Assembly (NCBI RefSeq): GCF_003339505.1
Contig: NZ_QPIW01000019.1
Location: 1-64,000, forward strand
DNA: 64,000 nucleotides
DNA from: Runella aurantiaca
GTDB lineage: Bacteria > Bacteroidota > Bacteroidia > Cytophagales > Spirosomataceae
Direction: 5' to 3'
Position numbers and translations under genes: made by a program. Numbering within the stretch: the stretch's first letter is position 1; every line of letters begins with the position of its first letter. Below are positions 51,645 through 59,680 of the stretch, piece by piece. The notes under the pieces are model-generated. The model did no database searches. It was not told the DNA's origin and was given only the letters and a program-made list of their open reading frames with translations.

Positions 51645-51992
51645 ATGAAAAGTGCAATTGTTGTTTTATTCTTCCTGCTTATCACTGGTGCCTGTACCAA
51701 AGAAAGTATACCCGCCCATACGCCTGCTTGTATCAAAGAGAAGATTGAGCAAATGAAAAAAGATGCGGTGACCAATCCGCCAAGAGAAGTGTGGCAGTAC
51801 ACATTTAATAATCAAACCGTCTACTATATTCCGCCGATGTGTTGTGACGTATTTAGCAATCTTCATGATGACAAATGCAACCTCATCTGCCATCCCGACG
51901 GGGGCATTTCAGGAATCGGCGACGGAAAATGCCCTGATTTCTTCAAAAAGCGGAAGAATGAGAAGCTTATTTGGCGTGATGACAGAAAATAA
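51645..51992 (+). CDS. Small Cys-rich lipoprotein, unknown function
   Basis: A 115-residue lipoprotein (lipobox LITGAC, Cys17). The mature part has VWQYTFNNQTVYYIPPMCCDVFSNLHDDKCNLICHPDGGISGIGDGKCPDFF; six cysteines lie after the lipid Cys, likely as disulfides. The pattern (Q-T-V-Y-Y...CCD...LxCxPDGGIxGxGDGKCPDF) looks like a conserved small Bacteroidota family, but I cannot name it with confidence. The ATG at 51645 is chosen over the ATG at 51600. An AACCTTTG element at 51595-51602 may be its -7 box. Confidence 0.78.
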   Translation: MKSAIVVLFFLLITGACTKESIPAHTPACIKEKIEQMKKDAVTNPPREVWQYTFNNQTVYYIPPMCCDVFSNLHDDKCNLICHPDGGISGIGDGKCPDFFKKRKNEKLIWRDDRK

Positions 51993-51993
51993 A

Positions 51994-52761
51994 CTATCGT
52001 ATAAACAGCTTCCTGACTAAAATCACAACTAATCCGAAAACACTGTACCACGCAAAGAAAGGCAATATCATCTCTGGTAGCCCCAAGCAAAGAAGCACAC
52101 AGATAACCAACAGCTGAAAGCCTAAGCCCAGCAACGAAATAAGGCTCATAAACCATTGAGGAAAAGCCCGAACGAAGAGGGCTTGCTTGTCTAAATAAAG
52201 CACCACCACATCAAAAATGAGGTATAAACTCAAAAAAATGGCGTGCAAAACATTAACGACTTTTTGGCTTTCGTAGTGGTAAGCGATGGGTTTTCGGTAT
52301 TCGATGATTCGGCTGGTTTCTTCGTTGTTCAGCCTTCTTCTCAGAATAACGTAATAATAGTTGTAAATAGAACACTGAAATTCAATCCCCAAAAACGCCC
52401 ACAGCAACAACGAATTGGAAGCGGCCCCCGTGAGAAACAGGGTACTGAAAATGAGGAGATTGATGATAAAATCAAACACCGAATCCAGATAACGACCAAT
52501 CAGGGAAGGGTGCTTGGTGATTCGCGCGATTTCGCCATCTACTGCATCCAGAATGTTTTTAATCATCAAAAACACTGCTGCCCATACCAATTCATTGATG
52601 TAGATGCAATAGGCGCACAAAAGTCCCGCCAACAAAAACACAATCGTAACCTGAACCGCCGTAATTTTTAGCCGAGACAAGTGATGAGCCAGAAAAGTAG
52701 CAACGGGACGTCCATAATCAGAAAAATCAATAAATCTATCTTCTTTCGAAAGTTTCGGCAT
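51994..52761 (-). CDS. CDP-alcohol phosphatidyltransferase family protein
   Basis: A 255-residue integral membrane enzyme with about six helices. The catalytic signature D-G-x2-A-R-x8-G-x3-D-x3-D is present as DAVDGEIARITKHPSLIGRYLDSVFD (split here as DGEIAR, GRYLDS and VFD; about residues 88-113). It transfers a phosphoalcohol to or from CDP-linked lipid or alcohol; the acceptor cannot be read from sequence. Convergent with the lipoprotein gene, one base apart. Confidence 0.9.
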   Translation of the reverse strand: MPKLSKEDRFIDFSDYGRPVATFLAHHLSRLKITAVQVTIVFLLAGLLCAYCIYINELVWAAVFLMIKNILDAVDGEIARITKHPSLIGRYLDSVFDFIINLLIFSTLFLTGAASNSLLLWAFLGIEFQCSIYNYYYVILRRRLNNEETSRIIEYRKPIAYHYESQKVVNVLHAIFLSLYLIFDVVVLYLDKQALFVRAFPQWFMSLISLLGLGFQLLVICVLLCLGLPEMILPFFAWYSVFGLVVILVRKLFIR

Positions 52762-52937
52762 TTTAAAATAAGTCAGTTTACATCTGTAATAACTATCAAC
52801 TAAAACGCCCTTCGGTTGTTCAGCACCATACCGTACCCATTATTTCCCCGTTAATACACTTTTATCGTCTTTTTCAAAAGCAAGCCACCAACAAACAACT
52901 CGTTTTTTGTAACTTACTTTTTCAACAACATACACAT

Positions 52938-53144
52938 ATGCTTTGCTATTTAGGTCTTGGCGGACAGGAAGTGTTACTCATTCTTCTCATTTTGAGTCTA
53001 ACGATTGTACCACAAATCATCGCTATCGTACACATTGTACGGAGTACGTTAGAAAATACGTTAAAACTGATTTGGGTATTGGTCACCCTTTTTATCCCTT
53101 TGGGGTGGTTGGTTTATTTGTTGGCAGGAAAGCCCAAAGAATAG
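52938..53144 (+). CDS. Small membrane protein with a PLDc_N-type domain
   Basis: A 68-residue protein with two membrane helices (about 9-31 and 42-62). The pattern (IVPQIIAIVHIVRS...KLIWVLVTLFIPLGWLVYLLAGK) matches the phospholipase D N-terminal/PLDc_N family, of unknown function. Convergent with the DoxX gene (two bases between stops). The 176 bases upstream hold no other gene. Confidence 0.8.
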   Translation: MLCYLGLGGQEVLLILLILSLTIVPQIIAIVHIVRSTLENTLKLIWVLVTLFIPLGWLVYLLAGKPKE

Positions 53145-53146
53145 GA

Positions 53147-53494
53147 TTACACATATTGATACGCCCACCAAATAAGCACCAATTGAAGTGGCAAACGTAA
53201 AATGAGAAGAATTTGCGGGATTCGGTGAAACTTGCCCGACGTCAGCATGTAGACGTTGGCGGGAAAAATGGCAATCAACAATAAGATAATTCCCCACGCT
53301 GATGGCGAACGGGTGGCGGCGAATAACAAGCCGATGGCAAAAGCCATCTCCAATACCCCCGAAACCAGCACAGCGGCCAGCGGCATTGGCACCCACGGCG
53401 GCATCATGCGCAGGTAGATGCGGGGCTTGAGCAAGTGAATTACTCCCGCCGCAAAATACAACGCCGCCATGAGGTACAACCCAAAGTTATTCAT
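53147..53494 (-). CDS. DoxX-like small membrane protein
   Basis: A 115-residue protein with four predicted membrane helices: LYLMAALYFAAGVIHLLKP, LAAVLVSGVLEMAFAIGLLF, WGIILLLIAIFPANVYML and LLILRLPLQLVLIWWAY. The ATG at 53494 overlaps the end of rlmN by eight bases, indicating translational coupling; the upstream ATG at 53566 lies inside rlmN and is unlikely. DoxX-like proteins are poorly characterised, some linked to redox or quinone metabolism. Confidence 0.85.
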   Translation of the reverse strand: MNNFGLYLMAALYFAAGVIHLLKPRIYLRMMPPWVPMPLAAVLVSGVLEMAFAIGLLFAATRSPSAWGIILLLIAIFPANVYMLTSGKFHRIPQILLILRLPLQLVLIWWAYQYV

Positions 53495-54548
53495 TTTTTT
53501 CGCGGTTGGCCAATTGCCCACAGGCAGCATCAATGTCTTTCCCACGACTGCGCCGTACGTTGACAATCACCCCTTTGCTATCTAAAAAACGAGCAAATTG
53601 CTCTAATTTATCCACTCCAGTGTTTTTGAAATCAGCCTCCGCAATGGGGTTGTATTCAATGATATTGACCTTGGCGGGCACTTTTTTGGTAAACTCCCAC
53701 AACTCTTTCGCGTCTTGCAGTGTATCGTTGAAGTTGTTAAAGACAATGTACTCAAACGTAATCCGATTCTTGGTTTTACCGTAGAAATACTGCAATGCTT
53801 CTGCCAGATTTTCCAACGAGTTGGACTCGTTGATGGGCATGATTTGGTTACGCTTTAAGTCATTGGCTGCGTGAAGCGAGAGCGCCAGATTGAATTTCAC
53901 TTCATCGTCGCCCAGTTTTTTAATCATTTTGGCAATGCCTGCCGTCGAAACCGTAATTCGTTTAGGCGACATACCCAAGCCCTCAGGCGAAGTGATTTTG
54001 TCAATGGATTCAAGCACGTTGGCGTAGTTGAGCAACGGCTCACCCATGCCCATGTACACAATATTGGTCAGCGGCACGCTGAAATTTTCTTTTGCTTGCC
54101 GGTCAATGGCCACCACTTGGTCGTACATTTCGGCGGCATCTAAGTTGCGCTTACGGTCCATGTAGCCCGTGGCGCAAAACTTACAGGTAAGCGAGCAACC
54201 CACTTGGCTAGATACGCAGGCCGTCATGCGGTCGTCGGCGGGAATCAACACGCCCTCAATGAGGTGACCGTCGTGGAGTTTGAACGCCGATTTGACGGTC
54301 CCGTCGTTGCTTTTTTGCGATTTGGCGTTGGAAATAGCCCGAATTTCAAAGTGTTCGGTCAACAACTCGCGCGTTTTGAGCGAGAGGTTACTCATTTCGT
54401 CAAAGGATGTGGCCGATTTTTTCCACAACCATTCTACAATTTGTTTGGCTCGAAAGCCCTGCTCGCCGTGTTGCGTCAACCAATCTTTGAGTTGAGCCAC
54501 GGTGAGTTTACGAATATCCTGCTTGGAAAGAGAGATTGTTTCTGTCAT
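53487..54548 (-). CDS. rlmN: Dual-specificity 23S rRNA/tRNA adenine C2 methyltransferase
   Basis: A 353-residue radical-SAM enzyme methylating A2503 of 23S rRNA and A37 of some tRNAs. The radical-SAM motif CSLTCKFC is at about residues 117-124 in SSQVGCSLTCKFCATGYM; the substrate-linked Cys is near the C-terminus in AACGQLA, and MGMGEPLLNY and STAGIAKMI are also conserved. Full length. The overlapping DoxX gene follows. Confidence 0.96.
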   Translation of the reverse strand: MTETISLSKQDIRKLTVAQLKDWLTQHGEQGFRAKQIVEWLWKKSATSFDEMSNLSLKTRELLTEHFEIRAISNAKSQKSNDGTVKSAFKLHDGHLIEGVLIPADDRMTACVSSQVGCSLTCKFCATGYMDRKRNLDAAEMYDQVVAIDRQAKENFSVPLTNIVYMGMGEPLLNYANVLESIDKITSPEGLGMSPKRITVSTAGIAKMIKKLGDDEVKFNLALSLHAANDLKRNQIMPINESNSLENLAEALQYFYGKTKNRITFEYIVFNNFNDTLQDAKELWEFTKKVPAKVNIIEYNPIAEADFKNTGVDKLEQFARFLDSKGVIVNVRRSRGKDIDAACGQLANREKNE

Positions 54549-54558
54549 TAGTAAGAGA

Positions 54559-54587
54559 AACCTGACGGCTTAAAAGCCCATCAGGTT
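54559..54587 (-). terminator. Hairpin between the MDR gene and rlmN
   Basis: AACCTGA-c-GGCTT and AAGCC-ca-TCAGGTT form a two-part stem in the 76 bases between the end of the MDR gene and the start of rlmN. Likely terminator for the MDR transcript on the minus strand. Confidence 0.55.
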
Positions 54588-54624
54588 ATATTTTCAAACA
54601 CAAAATTACTGATTTACAGGTGGA

Positions 54625-55638
54625 TTACCCAATCTTCAACACAATCTTCCCAAACTGCGTTCCGTTGTCCATACGTCGCAGCGCCATTTCGGTATCGTCG
54701 AGCGCAAAGGTCTCATCCAGAATCGGTTGAATTTGTTTTTCTTTGATAAACTGAATCATTGCTTCAAACTCCGCTTCGGTTCCCATGGTAGAGCCGTAGA
54801 TATTAAGTTGTTTAAAGAATACTTTTCCGGGAATAATATCGGTGATGTTGCCCGTGGTTCCCCCAAAAAAACAAATGCGTCCGCCGGCGGTGGCAACGTC
54901 GATGAGTTTGGCAAAATGCGGGCCACCCGCACTGTCGATGATGACGTCAAAATAACCACTGCGGTCGCCGCCCGTGGCGGCAATTAAGTTTTTGGTCCAA
55001 TTAGGATCTTTGTAGTTCACCCCACCTTTGGCACCTAATGCAATGGCCTTTTCAATTTTTTCATCCGAGCCCGACGTTACCCATACTTCAGCACCCGACG
55101 CCACGGCAAATTGCAGCACAAACAGCGCAACGCCCCCACCGATTCCCGTCACCAAGACGCGCTCGCCAGACTTCATACTCGCCCTCGTCATCAACGCCCG
55201 CCACGCCGTAAGCCCGCCGAGCGGAATCGCGGCCGCCGCTTCAAAACTCAAATGCTGGGGCTTAGGATGCAAATACTTGGCTTCTACTTTAAGGTATTCG
55301 GCAAAAGTACCATTGTCGGGCATTCCCAAAATTTTGAAGGATTTGCTATAAAAACGGTCGTCGGGACCCCAATTGTGCGACGGATTGATGATTACTTCTC
55401 GGCCCAACCATTCTTCAGAAACCCCTTCTCCAATTTCTGACACCACTCCCGCGCCGTCGGAACCGATGATGACGGGCAGCTTCATGCCGGGGTATTTTCC
55501 CTGCTGTACAAAAACATCTCGGTGATTGAGCGCAGCAGCTTTGAGCTGAACAATGACTTCCCCCGGCCCCGCCTGTGGTTTTTCTACTTCCTGAACAGAA
55601 ACGGGTTGATTGACTTCCTGAATGATTGCGGCCTTCAT
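54625..55638 (-). CDS. Zinc-binding-type MDR superfamily oxidoreductase (quinone reductase-like)
   Basis: A 337-residue NAD(P)H-dependent enzyme of the medium-chain dehydrogenase superfamily. The N-terminal GroES-like domain has LNHRDVFVQQGKYPGMKLPVIIGSDGAGVV; the nucleotide domain has ERVLVTGIGGGVALFVLQFA (variant of GxGxxG). The structural and catalytic zinc cysteines are missing, placing it among quinone reductase/alkenal reductase types. The ATG at 55638 gives the family start MKAAII; the upstream ATG at 55722 adds 28 residues without similarity. Confidence 0.9.
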   Translation of the reverse strand: MKAAIIQEVNQPVSVQEVEKPQAGPGEVIVQLKAAALNHRDVFVQQGKYPGMKLPVIIGSDGAGVVSEIGEGVSEEWLGREVIINPSHNWGPDDRFYSKSFKILGMPDNGTFAEYLKVEAKYLHPKPQHLSFEAAAAIPLGGLTAWRALMTRASMKSGERVLVTGIGGGVALFVLQFAVASGAEVWVTSGSDEKIEKAIALGAKGGVNYKDPNWTKNLIAATGGDRSGYFDVIIDSAGGPHFAKLIDVATAGGRICFFGGTTGNITDIIPGKVFFKQLNIYGSTMGTEAEFEAMIQFIKEKQIQPILDETFALDDTEMALRRMDNGTQFGKIVLKIG

Positions 55639-55791
55639 TGGTTGATTTTTGGTTGAATGATGTACTTTAATAAGTAAAGAGATAAACACAAATTCCTCCT
55701 GCTTGGTTGAAGCAGGTGCCATTTTTATTGGTAAATTACGTACAAAAATTCACGCTGTAACGTTATGATTGAGCCAGAAAATCGTAATGCC

Positions 55792-56973
55792 ATGAAACAA
55801 ATATATTTACTGCTACTCATATTGATTTCCGTACTATATGGCTGTGCAAGAGGCGAAAACGCACTACAAAAGGGCAAATACGACCAAGCATTACGGGTTT
55901 CGGCCAATCGCCTAAAGCGACACCCAAGTGACACAAAAGCCCAAAAAGTATTTACGGCCGCTCACAAAGAAACTGAACGCGTATACCAAGGCAACATTCA
56001 ACGGTACATAGCCGAAAATCAACCCTTCAAATGGGAGAGTGTTTTGTACCAATACCAGCAATTGCATAAAAATGAACAGGCTTTGACAGAATGTAAAGCT
56101 TGCCTTGAATTGCTTAATTCGCCCCCAAATTCCTACGCAGAGATTATTGAAAAAGTAAAAACACTGGCCGCTGACGAGCGCTATCAAGCAGGCTTAGACG
56201 CTTTTAAACACAAAGACAATCGGGCACTTGCCGAGGAAGCAGTCAACCATTTTTTGAAAGTAAAACAACTTTCTCAAAGCTACAAACACATTGACGACAA
56301 TCTCATTTCGGCCAAGGAGTACGCCGTTTTGCGAATAGTAATTGAGCCATTAACTGAAGACGCACGTCTGTCTGACGCTGAATACGAGTATTTACAGAAA
56401 CAAATGGACGAAGAATTCTTCGGAAACCGCTCCCCGCACGAATTAGTCCGTTTTCAAAATCCAGCCGCTGCTCATGAGGACAGCCTTCCCTCCCACCACG
56501 TACTTCGGATTTATTTTACAGGTCAATCCTCCCTGAGAGAGTCGACTGGCAGCACGGACGTTACCGTTGAAAGTAGCACGAAATACAAAGTCGGCACGAA
56601 AAAAATCAACGATACAACCGTGGTAGACGTCATGGAGCCCGTCAAAGGAACGCTTACTACAAACTATCGAAAGCGGGAGAAAAATGCGGAACTGGAATAT
56701 GAAATCATTGACTTGGACAATGATTGCGTGATTCATCGGGATGGTTTTCGGGGTAGTGCGGAATGGAAAGAAGAATGGGAAACATTCAGCGGCGATGAAC
56801 GGGCCTTGAACGGGAAAGTAGTTACGTTGGCACCTACTTTGTTTCCAGCTTCCGATTGGGATCTTTTTAAAGAAATAAGTCGCTCGGCGGCTCGCCAAAT
56901 TTATTACCAAATACACTACTTTTACAAAAAACCGTTACCTGTATATTCTTGCCTACCAAAAAACTCGCGGTGA
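55792..56973 (+). CDS. TPR-like lipoprotein, unknown function
   Basis: A 393-residue lipoprotein (lipobox VLYGCA, Cys16). N-terminal helical repeats begin GENALQKGKYDQALRVSANRLKRHPSDTKAQKVFTAAHKE and continue to about residue 190, consistent with TPR-like solenoid. The C-terminal half is beta-rich (TVESSTKYKVGTKKINDTTVVDVMEPVKGTLTTNYRKREKNAELEYEIIDL). The start at 55792 begins the lipoprotein signal. It runs convergently into the SprF-family gene and overlaps it by 21 bases. A link to type IX secretion or gliding is possible from position only. Confidence 0.78.
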   Translation: MKQIYLLLLILISVLYGCARGENALQKGKYDQALRVSANRLKRHPSDTKAQKVFTAAHKETERVYQGNIQRYIAENQPFKWESVLYQYQQLHKNEQALTECKACLELLNSPPNSYAEIIEKVKTLAADERYQAGLDAFKHKDNRALAEEAVNHFLKVKQLSQSYKHIDDNLISAKEYAVLRIVIEPLTEDARLSDAEYEYLQKQMDEEFFGNRSPHELVRFQNPAAAHEDSLPSHHVLRIYFTGQSSLRESTGSTDVTVESSTKYKVGTKKINDTTVVDVMEPVKGTLTTNYRKREKNAELEYEIIDLDNDCVIHRDGFRGSAEWKEEWETFSGDERALNGKVVTLAPTLFPASDWDLFKEISRSAARQIYYQIHYFYKKPLPVYSCLPKNSR

Positions 56974-57960
56974 CGAATAATGGCTACTGCCACCGAGCGT
57001 AAGCCCCAGCGTGATTTCGTGCGAGCCTTGAGCACGGGATTGAAGGGAAGAAAGCACATATTCGTAGGTGTAGCTGACCGTAAATTTCTGCGCCACCCGC
57101 GTGCCGACCCATCCCAAAAAGGCATCGCTTTTCCGATAAGACATGCCAAACCACAACTGATTTAAGTAGCTAAATTTGAAATTCAAATCCCAAGACGTGG
57201 GTGCTTTGGCCGACTTTTTAAACAGCACCGAAGGCGTAAAATCCCATTCATCGTTGATGGGTAGTCGATAGCCTGCCGTGAGGAAATAATGCGGAACGAG
57301 TTGTCCCTGCCAATCATAACTCGTAGAACGAAATCGCAATTTTCCACCCAATACTTGTTGCACCGAAAAACCCGCAAAAAAGTCGGTGGAATAAACCCAA
57401 AGCCCCGCGTGCAAATCTGGCCGAAAAGTATTGACTTTGCCCACCGACACAACAGGGTCCAAAGGGTTGGCCAAGCGAATGCGGTCAAAATCAAGCGTGT
57501 GCTGGGTAACGCCCGCTGCAAGACCAGCACTTACCTGCCACTCATCGTTCAAAGGATAATGATACGCCCCCGAAACACTCATCGAAAACCGTGTCCAAGG
57601 GCCTGTTTGATCACGAATGAGCGAAACACCCGCCCCACCGTGTGCATCTGGCAAAATAGGTCCTCGCTGACGCCCATAACTGAATCGGGGCGAAGCTGGC
57701 GCTACTTCAAAATCTGGATTTCCGATGGGCAAATGTGCAGTCATGTACAAGGTTCGCGGCGCATCCTCCAAGCCAGCCCATTGCTGCCGATAACCTATTT
57801 TGGCATCGGCATAGCTTTCAATGCCCGCCAAGGCTGGATTGAGCAAAAAATTATTTTGGAGGTATTGAGAATACTGCGGCAGTTGTTGCCCCCAAATAAT
57901 GGTTGAACAACAAACCACGGAGAAACAGAGGTACACGGAGAGCATTTTTGTGTACCTCAT
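56953..57960 (-). CDS. PorP/SprF family type IX secretion membrane protein
   Basis: A 335-residue outer-membrane beta-barrel protein. The family signature PQYSQYLQNNFLLNPALAGIESY follows the signal peptide, and AKIGYRQQWAGLEDAPRTLYMTAH and NPDFEVAPASPRFSYGRQRG appear early. PorP/SprF proteins are needed for T9SS export or anchoring of specific substrates. The start is ambiguous: ATGs at 58011, 57960 and 57945. The hydrophobic core of the signal peptide (LSVYLCFSVV) is encoded by a copy of the dispersed AACCACGGAG repeat (57913-57942), a remarkable feature. It overlaps the convergent lipoprotein gene. Confidence 0.88.
   Translation of the reverse strand: MRYTKMLSVYLCFSVVCCSTIIWGQQLPQYSQYLQNNFLLNPALAGIESYADAKIGYRQQWAGLEDAPRTLYMTAHLPIGNPDFEVAPASPRFSYGRQRGPILPDAHGGAGVSLIRDQTGPWTRFSMSVSGAYHYPLNDEWQVSAGLAAGVTQHTLDFDRIRLANPLDPVVSVGKVNTFRPDLHAGLWVYSTDFFAGFSVQQVLGGKLRFRSTSYDWQGQLVPHYFLTAGYRLPINDEWDFTPSVLFKKSAKAPTSWDLNFKFSYLNQLWFGMSYRKSDAFLGWVGTRVAQKFTVSYTYEYVLSSLQSRAQGSHEITLGLTLGGSSHYSSPRVFW
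57913..57942. repeat. Dispersed repeat copy inside the SprF-family signal peptide codons
   Basis: AACCACGGAGAAACAGAGGT followed by ACACGGAGAG. It aligns at about 25 of 29 positions with the reverse complement of 58033-58061, so the two form a 150-base inverted pair around the start codons of the SprF-family gene. Confidence 0.8.
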
Positions 57961-58032
57961 CTCTCTTATTTTTTTGTGTAAAAAATCTTTTAAATGGTAA
58001 CCTTGCCGCATTTATTTTAGTATCAAAACACC

Positions 58033-58061
58033 CCTCTGTGTCACTCCGTTTCTCTGTGGTT
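58033..58061. repeat. Inverted partner copy of the dispersed repeat
   Basis: CCTCTGTGTCACTCCGTTTC followed by TCTGTGGTT; the reverse complement begins AACCACAGAGAAACGGAG. It lies in the 157 bases between the SprF-family gene and the carotenoid desaturase gene. Confidence 0.8.
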
Positions 58062-58117
58062 CATAGAAAATCACCCTTGCTTTCACTAACAAAAATCGCA
58101 CCTAAAATAGATTAACT

Positions 58118-59593
58118 CTAAGAATCAACCAAATCAGTCGCAATCTTCGCCGATAGGATAGCCAGTGGAATGCCGCCACCGGGATGCACGCTGCCTCCGA
58201 CAAAGTAAAGGTTTTTAAATTCCCGAGAAAAATTGGCATGACGCAAAAACGCCGCAAAGCGGTTGTTGGAACTGTTGCCATACAACGCTCCCTGCGAACT
58301 TGACGTTTTGGATTCAATGCTGCGCGGGTCTAGGATTTCTTCACATTCGATAAAATCTGCGATGTTTACACCTAAATTATGCGATACTTTCCGGAGTACA
58401 TCTTGGCGACTTTGTGCAATCAGCGCTTCCCAGTCTTGTCCTTCATTGTTGGGCGCATTGACCAGAATAAACCAGTTTTCGCCGCCTTTAGGGGCATCAT
58501 CGGGTTTGTGTTTTGATGTAATATTTATATAAACGGTCGGGTCAGAATACAGCGTTTTTTGTTGGAACAAATGCTCAAATTCGGCGCGGTAATCATTCGA
58601 AAAAAAGATATTATGCAAGCCCAATTCAGCAAAGCTTTTCTTAACGCCCCAATAAAAAATCAGCGCCGAACTTGACTTGGGTTGCCGCAAAATACGTTCG
58701 GGCTGTTTGGCTTCGGGGAGCAATTTTCGGAAGGTATTTACCACGTCCATGTTGGAAACAACAATATCGTAAGTGTCAGGTGCGGAAGTATTTGCGTCAA
58801 AAATCAGTTTCGTAACCCGATTTCCCGATGTTTCTATTTTTTCAACTTTGGTATTATAATAAAATTTTACGCCCAACTCTTCCGCCAACTTTACCAAGCT
58901 TTCTGTGATACTGACCATTCCCTTTTTTGGAAAAAACGCACCGATGTTGTATTCCAAATGCGGAATAATATTCATCGTGGCGGGTGTTTGGTAGGGATCT
59001 GAGCCGTTGTAAGTAGCATATCGGTTGAAAAGCTGCACCACGCGCGGATTTTGGAAACGCCGTTCGTTGGCGCTGTTCATGGTCGTAAAGGCATCCAAGC
59101 GGTGCATATTGGCGTAGCCTTTGAAAGCATCGCGGTTGAAATAGGTGCTAATTTTGTGTAACGAACGGTGCAAAAACAGTTTTTCGGTGACGTTGTATTT
59201 GACGGCACTATCTTTTAAATGGGCCAAAACATGCACCGACGGTTCGCTCAATTTTTCTTCTATCTCTTGCGCAAACGCCCGTTGATTGGCGTGGGCGGTA
59301 AGGCGCACACCATCGTCCCAGAAATAGCGACAGGCTTCGTCTAAGCGAATATAGTCAAAATACGCTTTTGGATTTTTGCCCGAAATCTCAAACAACTCTT
59401 CCACCAAATGAGGTAATGTAAACAATGATGGCCCTGCGTCGAATCGGTAGCCTTTTACGTCAAAACTCGACAATTTTCCACCAGGATAGCTGTTGGCTTC
59501 AAAAACATGAACGTCGTAGCCTTTGTTGGCCAAACGAATGGCGGAGGCGATGCCTGCAATGCCCGCCCCTATGATGGCTGCTGTTTTTTTCAT
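58118..59593 (-). CDS. Carotenoid desaturase, CrtD/CrtI-type FAD oxidoreductase
   Basis: A 491-residue FAD-dependent amine-oxidase-fold enzyme. The dinucleotide motif is AIIGAGIAGIASAIRLANKG (residues 6-25), followed by FEANSYPGGKLSSF and YRFDAGPSLFTLPHLVEELF; the C-terminal FAD motif is NLYFVGGSVHPGGGIPLAILSA. The details (DEACRYFWDDGVRLTAHAN) match the CrtD group, which desaturates 1-hydroxy carotenoids at C3-C4, better than CrtI, though CrtI cannot be excluded. It would contribute to an orange carotenoid such as flexixanthin. No other crt genes are in the window. Confidence 0.85.
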   Translation of the reverse strand: MKKTAAIIGAGIAGIASAIRLANKGYDVHVFEANSYPGGKLSSFDVKGYRFDAGPSLFTLPHLVEELFEISGKNPKAYFDYIRLDEACRYFWDDGVRLTAHANQRAFAQEIEEKLSEPSVHVLAHLKDSAVKYNVTEKLFLHRSLHKISTYFNRDAFKGYANMHRLDAFTTMNSANERRFQNPRVVQLFNRYATYNGSDPYQTPATMNIIPHLEYNIGAFFPKKGMVSITESLVKLAEELGVKFYYNTKVEKIETSGNRVTKLIFDANTSAPDTYDIVVSNMDVVNTFRKLLPEAKQPERILRQPKSSSALIFYWGVKKSFAELGLHNIFFSNDYRAEFEHLFQQKTLYSDPTVYINITSKHKPDDAPKGGENWFILVNAPNNEGQDWEALIAQSRQDVLRKVSHNLGVNIADFIECEEILDPRSIESKTSSSQGALYGNSSNNRFAAFLRHANFSREFKNLYFVGGSVHPGGGIPLAILSAKIATDLVDS

Positions 59594-59607
59594 ACTTTTC
59601 GTTACAT

Positions 59608-59649
59608 GGGGTTTTGAGAAACCCCTCAGTCGGTTTTGAGAAACCGACT
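59608..59649. repeat. Tandem hairpins with identical TTTTGAGAAA cores
   Basis: GGGG-TTTTGAGAAA-CCCC (59608-59625) is directly followed by AGTCGG-TTTTGAGAAA-CCGACT (59628-59649). Both stems are perfect and share the 10-base core although arms differ. They lie between the start of the desaturase gene and the end of the MOSC gene (both minus strand), so may act as terminator for MOSC or as a dispersed element. Confidence 0.8.
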
Positions 59650-59680
59650 ACACTTTTGCTGCAAAACCTTCAACCTTTTT

